Assembly: GCA_035288965.1 (NCBI GenBank)
Contig: DATDYQ010000066.1
Span: 1 to 12,014, forward strand
Direction of reading: 5' to 3'
Source of the DNA: DATDYQ01 sp035288965
GTDB taxonomy: Archaea; Nanobdellota; Nanobdellia; SCGC-AAA011-G17; JAGVZF01
DNA: 12,014 nt
A model generated the notes under the pieces. It searched no databases and was not told the DNA's origin. It was given only the letters and a program-made list of their open reading frames with translations. The position numbers and the translations under genes are program-made. This document shows positions 1 to 6,804 of this stretch, one piece after another (position 1 is the first letter of the stretch; each line of letters starts with the position of its first letter).

Positions 1-2
1 TT

Positions 3-254
3 CATAAAAAGAAATTAGAAAAATATATGCATAAGCTCGATCTTAAAATAGTTGGAGGATTAACAAAGAGGGGATGGACAGTACATGATATAGATGTAAT
101 GGGACCCCATAATCATGTTTTGATATTTCATCAAAGACTCAAAAAAGCAGGCATTAGAAATCCCATTCATTATTGTGGAACAAATAAACATCATTCACAT
201 ATCTTATGTCTTTGGAATGGCGTCAAGCTCATTTTTGGAAAAAATGGATATTAA
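3..254 (+). CDS. Small nucleotidyltransferase-like protein, 5' partial
   Basis: The frame is open to the left edge, eight codons before the first ATG at 27, so the gene probably starts outside the window; the visible part is about 83 residues. Counting from that ATG, residues 9-24 read VGGLTKRGWTVHDIDV. This fits the polymerase beta-type nucleotidyltransferase signature: hydrophobic-GG, nine residues, then Asp-hydrophobic-Asp, where the two Asp bind metal. Further on, HYCG and a His-rich stretch (NKHHSHILCLW) follow, as I recall from small stand-alone nucleotidyltransferase-like proteins of phages and archaea. By family such proteins transfer a nucleotide to an acceptor, but the acceptor cannot be told here. 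It ends in TAA, 15 nt from the convergent gene that ends at 270. The motif match is direct; the activity is inference. Confidence 0.55.
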   Translation, partial: HKKKLEKYMHKLDLKIVGGLTKRGWTVHDIDVMGPHNHVLIFHQRLKKAGIRNPIHYCGTNKHHSHILCLWNGVKLIFGKNGY

Positions 255-269
255 AATATTTTAATATAT

Positions 270-740
270 TTACCATGGTGTGCTCATCCCCATACCTATC
301 CACATTCCCAACATAGCCGTGATAGTTCCATATGCGGTTAATTTTCCTTCTAATATATCTAATCTTTTATATCTCTCTAAATCATCTTTTAACATAATTA
401 GTTGTATACTTGGTATTGTTGTTGGGTATTCTGCGAATTCATTATTATATGTTCCATTCTTCCAATCAGGGATATTTTCAATATGATTAATTGCAGATTG
501 TACATGTTCTATAGATCCATTTATATATCTGTGATTTCTTCTAATATATTCTTTATTTTCATAATCACTTATATTCTGAATACCCGCTTCATTGCAAAGA
601 ACTTCTAATCTTGGCTTAGCTATTCGCGTTAAGTAAACATCTATGCCCTCTGCGCCGACTAAGGCTAACATAGATGAAGCAAGTAATCCTAAACCAATAG
701 TGCGAAGGCTTTTTGGTGAAAATTGTGTTTTCTTTTTCAT
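270..740 (-). CDS. Two-helix membrane protein of unknown function
   Basis: I do not recognise this 156-residue protein. A basic N-terminus (MKKK, then FSPKSLR) is followed by a hydrophobic segment at about residues 12-30. A hydrophilic middle, rich in Asn, Glu and Tyr, spans about 40-130, and a second hydrophobic, Gly/Met-rich helix lies at about 134-152. The layout is a membrane hairpin with a loop of about 100 residues, which is probably extracytoplasmic if the basic N-terminus stays inside. A TTG codon at 752 extends the frame, but I choose the ATG at 740 because GGAG (750-747) sits 6 nt before it. A TATA-like element (790-781) would start transcription near 760, giving a leader of about 20 nt. 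It is divergent from the TrmB-like gene, which may control it through the palindrome at 802-810. Confidence 0.7.
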   Translation of the reverse strand: MKKKTQFSPKSLRTIGLGLLASSMLALVGAEGIDVYLTRIAKPRLEVLCNEAGIQNISDYENKEYIRRNHRYINGSIEHVQSAINHIENIPDWKNGTYNNEFAEYPTTIPSIQLIMLKDDLERYKRLDILEGKLTAYGTITAMLGMWIGMGMSTPW

Positions 741-746
741 TTTATT

Positions 747-750
747 CTCC
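747..750 (-). promoter_or_regulatory. Shine-Dalgarno GGAG deciding the 740 start
   Basis: GGAG on the minus strand with a 6-nt spacer (AATAAA) before the ATG at 740. It overlaps the alternative TTG at 752-750, which makes that upstream start unlikely. Confidence 0.75.
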
Positions 751-780
751 AATAATTGTTACAGATTAGTTTCATATTAT

Positions 781-790
781 ATTATTTAAA
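781..790 (-). promoter_or_regulatory. TATA box for the 270-740 gene
   Basis: TTTAAATAAT on the minus strand. The archaeal spacing of about 25 nt puts the transcript start near 760, about 20 nt before the ATG, leaving room for the Shine-Dalgarno. Confidence 0.55.
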
Positions 791-801
791 ACTTGTTGTC
801 T

Positions 802-810
802 CCCTAAGGG
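802..810. promoter_or_regulatory. Palindrome between divergent promoters, candidate operator
   Basis: CCCTAAGGG is a perfect 9-bp palindrome, GC-rich in a very AT-rich spacer. Looser flanking arms TTGT (796-799) and ACAA (814-817) are nearly symmetric around it. It lies between the two TATA elements (781-790 minus, 826-833 plus), within reach of both, as expected for the site of the adjacent TrmB-like regulator. It does not match the TrmB sites I remember from Thermococcales, so the assignment rests on position alone. Confidence 0.4.
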
Positions 811-825
811 GATACAATATAAAGC

Positions 826-833
826 TTTAAATA
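826..833 (+). promoter_or_regulatory. TATA box for the TrmB-like gene
   Basis: TTTAAATA centred about 26 nt before the ATG at 856, implying a leaderless transcript. A second TATA-like run (ATATAAAG, 817-824) lies just upstream and could be an alternative. Confidence 0.55.
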
Positions 834-855
834 TCAATTGTTTTATTTATTTTTC

Positions 856-1611
856 ATGGATTTTAATATACTAAAGGACATTGGATTTACTTCTGGAGAA
901 ATAAAGGTATACTTAGCATTATTAAAACTTGGACAAAGTTCTACTGGTCCTATATCTAAGGAATCACAAGTATCTAGGTCAAAGGTCTATAATATCCTTG
1001 ATAAACTCAATAAAAAGGGATTGGTTGGAAGTATTATGAAGGGAAAAATAAATTATTTTCAAGCTATGCCTCCAAAAAGAATCCTGAATTTTATGGATGG
1101 AAAAAATAAATTGTTTGAAAAACAGCGGGGATTTGTGGCAAATATGATTTCAACTTTAGAATTAAAAGAAAAGACACATAAACTTGAAACTAAAGCATTT
1201 TTATATTCAGGATTAAAATCAATAAAAAACTTTTATATGGGGATTCTTGATGAATTATCTAAAGGAGATTCTTATTATGTAATCGGAGCTTCGTATGGAG
1301 AAAATCAACCTGGGACTAAAGCATTTTTTAAAAATTATCATGCACAACGAGTAAAGAAGAAAATTTTTTTACTCATGTTAGCAAATAGTAATAGTAAAAA
1401 TGCTCTTGTGTCTACCACATATAAACATGCAAAAATAAGATTTTTGCCACAATATCTCATCTCAAATATGATTATTGTTTTTTATAAAAATAAGTCTTTT
1501 ATATTTTTTCTATCCGAAGAACCTATAGGATTTCTAATTGAAAATAAAGAAATAACACATGGTTTCAAAACGTATTTTGATGCATTTTGGAAGATAGCTA
1601 GAAAAAATTAA
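856..1611 (+). CDS. TrmB-family transcriptional regulator
   Basis: Likely a 251-residue DNA-binding regulator. Residues 10-70 form a winged helix-turn-helix typical of TrmB: GFTSGEIKVYLALLKLG, the recognition-helix region SKESQVSRSKVYNILDKL, then the wing KGLVGSIMKGKINYFQA. A charged, coiled-coil-like linker (about 75-110) leads to a C-terminal alpha/beta domain (about 111-250) with YYVIGAS and FLIENK strands, which in TrmB and TrmBL proteins binds the effector, often a sugar. The frame opens at a TTG at 838, but I choose the ATG at 856 because a TATA box sits about 26 nt before it and this start puts the helix-turn-helix at the very N-terminus as usual. It has no SD. Sugar response cannot be read from the sequence; the divergent membrane protein is its most likely local target besides itself. 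Confidence 0.85.
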   Translation: MDFNILKDIGFTSGEIKVYLALLKLGQSSTGPISKESQVSRSKVYNILDKLNKKGLVGSIMKGKINYFQAMPPKRILNFMDGKNKLFEKQRGFVANMISTLELKEKTHKLETKAFLYSGLKSIKNFYMGILDELSKGDSYYVIGASYGENQPGTKAFFKNYHAQRVKKKIFLLMLANSNSKNALVSTTYKHAKIRFLPQYLISNMIIVFYKNKSFIFFLSEEPIGFLIENKEITHGFKTYFDAFWKIARKN

Positions 1612-1664
1612 TATCCTTCTGAATTAAAGATTTATTATATTAATTAAAATTCACAAAAAGATAG

Positions 1665-1673
1665 TTTTATAAA
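1665..1673 (+). promoter_or_regulatory. TATA box for the OB-fold gene
   Basis: TTTTATAAA centred 27 nt before the ATG at 1696, consistent with a leaderless or nearly leaderless transcript. Confidence 0.6.
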
Positions 1674-1695
1674 CTATTTACTTAGCAACAATTTT

Positions 1696-1983
1696 ATGGA
1701 AATAAAAGAATTAAAACCAAGACAAGGAAAAGTTGATATTGAAGCAGAAGTTATTTCTATTGAAGAAGTAAGAGAGTTTAATAAATTTGGAAAAGTTGGA
1801 AGAGTTTGTAATGCTACAATAAAAGATGATTCTGGAACAATAAAATTAACTTTGTGGAATGATGACATTGATAAGGTTAAAGTTGGAAGTAAAATAAAAA
1901 TAACTAATGGATATGTTAATGAGTTTCAAGGTGAGAAACAATTAACAGCTGGAAAGTTAGGTAAGTTAGAAGTTCTAGATTAA
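1696..1983 (+). CDS. Single OB-fold ssDNA-binding (SSB/RPA-like) protein
   Basis: A 95-residue protein that is one OB-fold and nothing else. The strand pattern matches archaeal SSB/RPA OB domains: VDIEAEVISIEEVREF (about 13-28), VGRVCNATIKDDSGTIKLTLW (34-54), VGSKIKITNGYVNEFQGEKQL (62-82), then GKLEVL at the end. The ATIKDDSGTIKLTLW core is the typical signature for binding single-stranded nucleic acid. It lacks the zinc finger or acidic tail of full-length RPA or bacterial SSB, so it may act as a small homo-oligomer or an accessory subunit. RNA binding is an alternative. The gene is alone on its strand, with a TATA box upstream. Its TAA overlaps the stop of convergent htpX within the 4 bases TTAA. 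Confidence 0.85.
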   Translation: MEIKELKPRQGKVDIEAEVISIEEVREFNKFGKVGRVCNATIKDDSGTIKLTLWNDDIDKVKVGSKIKITNGYVNEFQGEKQLTAGKLGKLEVLD

Positions 1984-2816
1984 TATTTCATTGCTCTTAA
2001 TCTACCAACGCGTTCTTGAATGCTGGGATGCGTGCTAAATAAATTCATGATACCTTTGCCGTTTAATGGATTAACAATAAACAAAGAGGCTGTTGCAGTA
2101 TTTGTTTTTAATGGTTTATTTTTAGATTCATAATTTAATTTTGCTAATGCCGAAGCTAAACCTTGTGAGTTTCTTAATATTTTAGAACCTGTTTCATCTG
2201 CCAAGAACTCGCGAGATCTTGAAATTGCCAGCTGGATTATTAATGCGATTATCGGAGCTAGTATTCCAAGCAGGATTAATTCTGCTATATTCATGTTTTT
2301 ATCATCGCTTCTTCCAAACAAAGCTGAAAATCTTGCTAACATTGCAATATAAGAGATTGCTCCTGCAATAACAGCTGCTATTGTTGCTATCAGAACATCT
2401 TTGTTCTTAATATGACTTAGTTCATGCGAAATAACTCCTTTGAGTTCTTCCTCATCTAATAACTTTAATATTCCAGAAGTGAAAGCAATAGCCGCATGTT
2501 TTGGATCTCTTCCTGTTGCGAAAGCATTAGCTGCATCACTTTCAATAATGTAAACTTTTGGCTTAACTAAGGCTGCTCTTGAAGAAACTTCTCTAACTAA
2601 GTTATGAAGTTTAGCATAAGCGTCTTGATCCGCTTCTTTTGCTTGATACATAAACAAAACAATAGATGAACTAAACCAATAAATTAAAAAATTAAAGATT
2701 AAAGCTAAAATAAATGCTACTGTCAATCCTACAATGCCTGCGGCAAAATAGCCTATAACCAAGAATAAAGCTGTTATTAAAGCTAGTAACACCACCGTTT
2801 TTATTTGATTAATCAT
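1980..2816 (-). CDS. htpX: HtpX-like M48 zinc metalloprotease
   Basis: A membrane protease of 278 residues, the usual HtpX length. Two hydrophobic segments lie at the N-terminus (about 7-27 and 32-56). The zinc motif HELSH (131-135) carries the catalytic Glu132; the third ligand is Glu203 in SREFLADETG. Two further membrane helices fall between these (about 143-162 and 178-199). Other family marks are NAFATG (97-102) and the C-terminal STHPSIQERVGRL (261-273). HtpX degrades damaged or misfolded membrane proteins with its active site on the cytoplasmic side. It begins 15 nt after the parvulin gene on the same strand without an SD or an obvious TATA box, so the two probably share a transcript. 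All catalytic residues are present. Confidence 0.93.
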   Translation of the reverse strand: MINQIKTVVLLALITALFLVIGYFAAGIVGLTVAFILALIFNFLIYWFSSSIVLFMYQAKEADQDAYAKLHNLVREVSSRAALVKPKVYIIESDAANAFATGRDPKHAAIAFTSGILKLLDEEELKGVISHELSHIKNKDVLIATIAAVIAGAISYIAMLARFSALFGRSDDKNMNIAELILLGILAPIIALIIQLAISRSREFLADETGSKILRNSQGLASALAKLNYESKNKPLKTNTATASLFIVNPLNGKGIMNLFSTHPSIQERVGRLRAMKY

Positions 2817-2831
2817 TTTTCAAAAGAAAAG

Positions 2832-3839
2832 TTAATTTTTTGTAGGAAATATTTTGATATTATCTTTATTTTTGTTATACAAATCTTCAACATAGGTTTT
2901 AGATTCTTCTGTTAATCTTTGTTGTTTGAGATAATCTTTTATTTTATCTTTTAATTCATCATAATTAGCTTCTTTAGCTGGTTTTTTATCTGTAACTTTA
3001 ATAATGTGATAACCGAATTGTGTTTGTACTGGGTTACTTACTTCATTAATATTGAGTTTAAATGCGGCATCTTCAAATTCTTTAACCATAACACCTTTTG
3101 GAAAGAATCCCAGTTCACCACCCGTTTTATTGCTTCCTGGATCTATTGAATATTGATTAGCAAGTTCTGTAAATTGTTTTCCTTCTTTAAGTTGTTTTTC
3201 AATATCAGTGGCTTCTTCTTCTGTTTTTACTAAAATATGAGATGCTTTAATCTGTTCTTTTTCTTCTAGATCGGCTTTATTTTCATCAAAGAATTTTTTT
3301 GCTTCTTCATTTGTTATTACAATGTTAAGCTTCTTTTCTAGCAATTTATTTATGTACAATCTATCTCCTAGTATTTTTTTAAGTTCTTCTACCGTATAAC
3401 CTTGTTGGATTGCTATTTGTTCTAAGGTTTCATTATTGATTCTTAATGGATCTAAAGATTTATCTATTTCTTGGTCTGTAATTGTGATTCCTTCTTTTAT
3501 TGATTCTTGGATCAATAGTTTACTTAAAATTGTTTGATTAACAAATGTTTCTCTGTCAATTAATCCTTGATATTGGGCAGGAAGTTTAGCGTATTGCTCA
3601 TCTATCTCTTTATTTGTTATTTGTTCTCCGTTAACTGTTGCTGCTATCTCGTTTCCAGATCCCATTTTGATGTTTTTCACAATATAACCAGTAAATAAGC
3701 TTTCTCCTTTTAAGAATGGAACAAATAATACAATTAATGCAATGATTATTACAACAATAGAAAGTCTGCCCCATCTTACCTTGGTTTTCTTTTTTGGAGC
3801 TTCCATATTTATAGTGTCACTGCTTTTCGTTTCTTCCAT
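2832..3839 (-). CDS. Membrane-anchored PpiC/SurA-type parvulin isomerase
   Basis: A 335-residue peptidyl-prolyl cis-trans isomerase and chaperone. A short cytoplasmic tail rich in Lys (EAPKKKTKVRWGR) precedes one membrane helix at about 26-44, so the rest is extracytoplasmic. Residues 65-195 look like a SurA N-terminal chaperone region (VNGEQITNKEID, then Gln-rich helices). Residues 198-285 form a complete parvulin domain: IKASHILVKT, SIDPGSNKTGGELGFFPKG, FEDAAFKLNINEVSNPVQTQ and FGYHIIKV, with the paired active-site histidines at 201 and 278. A charged C-terminal helix closes it. It resembles bacterial PrsA and SurA but is helix-anchored. A TATA box lies about 25 nt before the start. With htpX just downstream, this looks like an envelope protein folding and clearance unit. 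Confidence 0.9.
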   Translation of the reverse strand: MEETKSSDTINMEAPKKKTKVRWGRLSIVVIIIALIVLFVPFLKGESLFTGYIVKNIKMGSGNEIAATVNGEQITNKEIDEQYAKLPAQYQGLIDRETFVNQTILSKLLIQESIKEGITITDQEIDKSLDPLRINNETLEQIAIQQGYTVEELKKILGDRLYINKLLEKKLNIVITNEEAKKFFDENKADLEEKEQIKASHILVKTEEEATDIEKQLKEGKQFTELANQYSIDPGSNKTGGELGFFPKGVMVKEFEDAAFKLNINEVSNPVQTQFGYHIIKVTDKKPAKEANYDELKDKIKDYLKQQRLTEESKTYVEDLYNKNKDNIKIFPTKN

Positions 3840-3860
3840 AAAATTAAACGTATGTAAAAA

Positions 3861-3868
3861 TTTATAAA
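3861..3868 (-). promoter_or_regulatory. TATA box for the parvulin-htpX unit
   Basis: TTTATAAA centred about 25.5 nt before the ATG at 3839, with purine-rich AAAGCA just upstream as a possible BRE. It implies a leaderless transcript. Confidence 0.65.
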
Positions 3869-3881
3869 TGCTTTGGTTTTG

Positions 3882-4226
3882 TTATGAAAAGGAATAAGAT
3901 GGTTCTCTATAATTGGTTTTTGCTTGTTTATAATCTTCTTCTAGTATATTTATGATATTATTGGCACATTTTTTTAGAATATTTTCTGATGTTAATCCAG
4001 AAACAATTAATTCAATTTCTGATTGATCATAATTACCTATTTTATGGTGCAATAAACTTATTATGTCCATGTTTGTTAAATCTATTACTGTATTTTCAGG
4101 TTTGTTCTTTATTTTAATTGAAATTTCTGGATATCCCCTTCTTATTTGGGTGGTTGCTTTTAGAAGTTGTGCGTATGTTCTCGTACATATATTCTGTTTT
4201 ATTAGATAATGTTTAATGTATTCCAT
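3882..4226 (-). CDS. Small HPr-fold-like protein lacking the phospho-His
   Basis: A 114-residue protein that I read as a degenerate HPr-like domain. Residues 12-26 (NICTRTYAQLLKATT) line up with the HPr active-site helix, usually G-[IL]-H-[AT]-R-P-A-A. Here Cys14 takes the place of the phosphorylated His and Thr17 that of the Pro, while Arg16 is kept. Then come EISIKIKNKPENTVIDL, TNMDIISLLHHKIG (the regulatory-serine region, with no Ser at that point) and SEIELIVSGL, followed by a last helix ENILKKCANNIINILEED. The order and spacing match HPr over about 85 residues. This is pattern reading, not a search. Without His it cannot be a normal PTS phosphocarrier, so a binding or regulatory role is more likely. 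It is divergent from the HerA-like gene; a TATA box lies 24 nt upstream. Confidence 0.5.
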   Translation of the reverse strand: MEYIKHYLIKQNICTRTYAQLLKATTQIRRGYPEISIKIKNKPENTVIDLTNMDIISLLHHKIGNYDQSEIELIVSGLTSENILKKCANNIINILEEDYKQAKTNYREPSYSFS

Positions 4227-4243
4227 TAAATTGATGATAGTAA

Positions 4244-4254
4244 CTTATTTAATA
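4244..4254 (-). promoter_or_regulatory. TATA box for the HPr-like gene
   Basis: TTATTAAATAA on the minus strand, centred about 24 nt before the ATG at 4226, with AAAGG just upstream as a possible BRE. Predicts a leaderless transcript. Confidence 0.5.
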
Positions 4255-4275
4255 ACCTTTTGATTTAGAAAGATA

Positions 4276-4283
4276 TTTATACT
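4276..4283 (+). promoter_or_regulatory. TATA box for the HerA-like ATPase
   Basis: TTTATACT centred about 24.5 nt before the ATG at 4304. Predicts a leaderless transcript. Confidence 0.55.
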
Positions 4284-4303
4284 TTAAATCTAATTTTTAT
4301 TTT

Positions 4304-6751
4304 ATGCCCTATAATATAATTGTTGGTAGAAATGAAGCTGATCTAAAAAGATTGGGTGACCTGGGAACTATTTTTCTAGGTAAACATTTTGTAAAAATGG
4401 GAAATACTACTTCATTAAGTAATCCTATATTATTAGATGTTGCAAGAACTCATGTAATCTTGATATCAGGTAAGAGGGGATGTCTTTCTGGAGATACCAA
4501 GATATTTACAAATCATGGATTTAAAGATATTAGAGATTTTGATGAAAAAAATGATATGATACACTCTTTTAATAAAGAAAAAAGATGTTTTGAATGGGAA
4601 AATGCTAAGTTACTGAAATATCCAATAAATGGGGAAAAATTAAAGAAAATTGAATTTAAAGATGGTAGAACTTTGACTATGACTACTGAACATCCTTTAC
4701 TATTAGAATACGGAAAATATTTATTTTGGAGAAATGCTAATGAGATTAAAGAAAAAGATAAAGTGGTTTCTGTATTAAAATTGCCTGAAGTTAAGAATGA
4801 TAAGGAAAGTGTTAGAATCGCTCGTCTACTTGGGTTTATTTTAGCTGATGGAACAATGAATGTAAGAAATGGAAGATTCAAAGATGGTAGAGGATATTGG
4901 TGCAATGGAACCAAAGCACGAATAAGAGTTTACAATAATTGTGAAGAAGTTTTAGAAATTGCAAAAAGAGATATAGAAGAAGAATTTGGAGTTATAGCTA
5001 AGAGATATAAAAGAAATGATTGTAATTGTGAAGTTATAGAAACAAAACATCAAAGAATAATAAAGAAGTTTAATGAATTGGGAGTTCCTATTGGTTATAA
5101 ATCTGCAATTATTAGGGTACCAAAAATCGTTTTTGAAAGTTCAAATAAATTTAAAGCTAATTTTGTTAATGCATTATTTTGTTGTGATGGTTATGTGCCA
5201 AAGGATGGAAGGAATTTAGATTATGCCTCAAAATCAAAAGAATTTTTACAAGATTTACAATTATTATTAAAACATTTTGAAATAGAATCTGTAGTTAGAA
5301 AAAAAATGGTTAAACTTAAGGGTAAATTATATGAAAATTACAGATTATTTATAACGGACAATTATTCTATAAAGAAATTTCAGGAAAAAATTGGGTTTTT
5401 TAGCAAATTTAAACATGAGAGATTAATGAAACATGGGTTTAAAACAGAGAAAGATAGACCAAGAAGAATGAAAACAAGATATATTTCTGATGAATTGGTA
5501 TGCCCAAAAATAAAAGAAATTAAAGAAGTTGATGGGATTACAGAAGTTTTTGATTTACATGTGCCAAAAAATAATTCTTTTATTGCAAATGGGGTTATTT
5601 CTCATAATTCTGGAAAGTCTTATAGTTTATCAACAATTGCTGAAGAACTTACAAAATTACCCGAAGATATCGCAAGCAACATTGCTGTTGTTATATTTGA
5701 TACTATGGGGATTTTTTGGACAATGAAATTCCCAAATTTAAGAGATGAACAATTATTGAGAGAATGGAATTTAAAACCCGAAGGATTAAATATTAATATC
5801 TTCACTCCTGCTGGATATTTTAAAGAATATAAAGAAAAGGGGATTCCTAGTGATTATGCCTTTTCGATTAAACCGAGTGAATTAAATGCAGATGATTGGT
5901 GTAATGTTTTTGAAATTCCATTGATAAGTCCTGTTGGAATATTATTGGATAGAATATTAAATAAGTTAAAAAATGTTGATCATTCAATAGTTGACATTAT
6001 AGAAGAAATAAATAAAGACAATAAAGCAGATAAACATGAAAAAGAAGCTTTAGAAAATAGATTTAAGAATGTATTATCCTGGGGATTATTTGAACAGGGT
6101 GGAATTTCTATACATGATATGGTGCAAAGAGGCAAGGTTTCTGTTATTGATATATCATGCTACACAAATACCATAGGAAGCTGGAGTATTAAGGGATTAA
6201 TTATTGGATTATTATCTAAAAAATTATTAAATGATAGATTGACAGCAAGAAAATATGAAGAAATTAAATCTATTGAAAGAGGATCTAGTTTCTTTTTTAC
6301 AGAAGAAAAATTTGAAATGCCTTTAGTATGGTTAATGATTGATGAATGTCATGAATTTTTACCAAAAGAAGGAAAGACTCCTGCAACAGATGCTTTAGTT
6401 CAACTTTTAAGAGAAGGAAGACAACCTGGAATTTCATTAGTTTTAGCTACACAACAACCTGGTGAAATACATAAAGATGTTATTACACAAGCTGATATTG
6501 TTATTAGCCATAGATTGACAGCAAGAAAAGATATTGATGCTTTAAATGATATGATGCAAACTTATCTGACTGGAGATATATTAAAATATCTTAATCAATT
6601 GCCTAGAGCAAGGGGGGCTGCAATAATATTAGATGATAATTCAGAAAGAATTTATCCAATGCAAGTAAGACCTAAAAAGTCGTGGCATGGTGGAGAAGCT
6701 CCAACTGCTGTGTATAAGAAAAGAAAAGAATTATTGGATTTGGGATTATAA
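4304..6751 (+). CDS. HerA-like P-loop ATPase interrupted by an intein
   Basis: An 815-codon gene. After removal of an intein (residues 60-435) it gives a 439-residue ATPase of the HerA/FtsK superfamily (COG0433-type). The N-extein (1-59) starts with the archaeal pattern NIIVGRNEADLKRLGDLGTI and ends within ISGKRG. The C-extein restores the Walker A motif GKRG/SGKS. Walker B is VWLMIDECHEF (675-685; Asp680, Glu681), and a sensor-like LVLATQQP follows (712-719). The C-terminal SHRLTARKDIDALN and the ending KKSWHGG are typical of the archaeal members. HerA proteins are hexameric motors that pump or unwind DNA, often with NurA; no nurA is seen here, so the role is open. The activity of this protein must depend on splicing. 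A 34-bp stretch covering its last six codons, stop and 12 nt of 3' flank is repeated at 7366-7399. Confidence 0.88.
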   Translation: MPYNIIVGRNEADLKRLGDLGTIFLGKHFVKMGNTTSLSNPILLDVARTHVILISGKRGCLSGDTKIFTNHGFKDIRDFDEKNDMIHSFNKEKRCFEWENAKLLKYPINGEKLKKIEFKDGRTLTMTTEHPLLLEYGKYLFWRNANEIKEKDKVVSVLKLPEVKNDKESVRIARLLGFILADGTMNVRNGRFKDGRGYWCNGTKARIRVYNNCEEVLEIAKRDIEEEFGVIAKRYKRNDCNCEVIETKHQRIIKKFNELGVPIGYKSAIIRVPKIVFESSNKFKANFVNALFCCDGYVPKDGRNLDYASKSKEFLQDLQLLLKHFEIESVVRKKMVKLKGKLYENYRLFITDNYSIKKFQEKIGFFSKFKHERLMKHGFKTEKDRPRRMKTRYISDELVCPKIKEIKEVDGITEVFDLHVPKNNSFIANGVISHNSGKSYSLSTIAEELTKLPEDIASNIAVVIFDTMGIFWTMKFPNLRDEQLLREWNLKPEGLNINIFTPAGYFKEYKEKGIPSDYAFSIKPSELNADDWCNVFEIPLISPVGILLDRILNKLKNVDHSIVDIIEEINKDNKADKHEKEALENRFKNVLSWGLFEQGGISIHDMVQRGKVSVIDISCYTNTIGSWSIKGLIIGLLSKKLLNDRLTARKYEEIKSIERGSSFFFTEEKFEMPLVWLMIDECHEFLPKEGKTPATDALVQLLREGRQPGISLVLATQQPGEIHKDVITQADIVISHRLTARKDIDALNDMMQTYLTGDILKYLNQLPRARGAAIILDDNSERIYPMQVRPKKSWHGGEAPTAVYKKRKELLDLGL
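4481..5608 (+). mobile_element. Intein with LAGLIDADG homing endonuclease, inserted in Walker A
   Basis: A 376-residue in-frame intein, Cys60 to Asn435 of the host protein. Its N-terminal splicing block is CLSGDTKIFTNHGFKDI, and block B is LTMTTEHPLLL with the TxxH histidine. Block F is VFDLHVPKNNSFIANG and block G is VISHN, followed by Ser436 as the +1 nucleophile. So Cys1, the block B His, the penultimate His, the terminal Asn and Ser+1 are all present, and splicing should work by the standard class 1 route. The middle carries two LAGLIDADG motifs, LLGFILADG (175-183) and FVNALFCCDG (287-296), with an acidic residue in each, so the endonuclease may be active. Size and block order are those of a full-length homing intein. 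Base composition is like the host gene, so arrival is not visibly recent. Confidence 0.93.
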
Positions 6752-6763
6752 ATATTTGATATA
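6730..6763 (+). repeat. 34-bp direct repeat, copy 1 (3' end of the ATPase gene)
   Basis: Identical over 34 bp to 7366-7399, with a mismatch at both borders. It covers the last base of a Glu codon, the last six sense codons of the ATPase (LLDLGL), its TAA and 12 nt of 3' flank. It contains the palindrome AAATATTT. Confidence 0.9.
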
Positions 6764-6804
6764 TATTATATGAGCTAAATAAATAGTTTAATATTAATAC
6801 CTAA

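Noticed and set aside
402..608. Plus-strand frame of 68 codons, and its neighbour at 280-486
   Set aside because: Both lie wholly opposite the membrane protein gene at 270-740, which has an SD and TATA box. Their products are rich in Ile and Phe, as expected for a reverse-strand shadow in AT-rich DNA.
3882..4226. Calling this gene a functional PTS HPr
   Set aside because: The phosphorylated His and the following Pro are replaced, and no PTS genes are nearby, so only an HPr-like fold is proposed.
4513..4914. Minus-strand frame of 133 codons within the ATPase gene
   Set aside because: It lies opposite the intein, whose splicing blocks are intact. The Ser/Leu/Phe-rich product has no recognisable motif.
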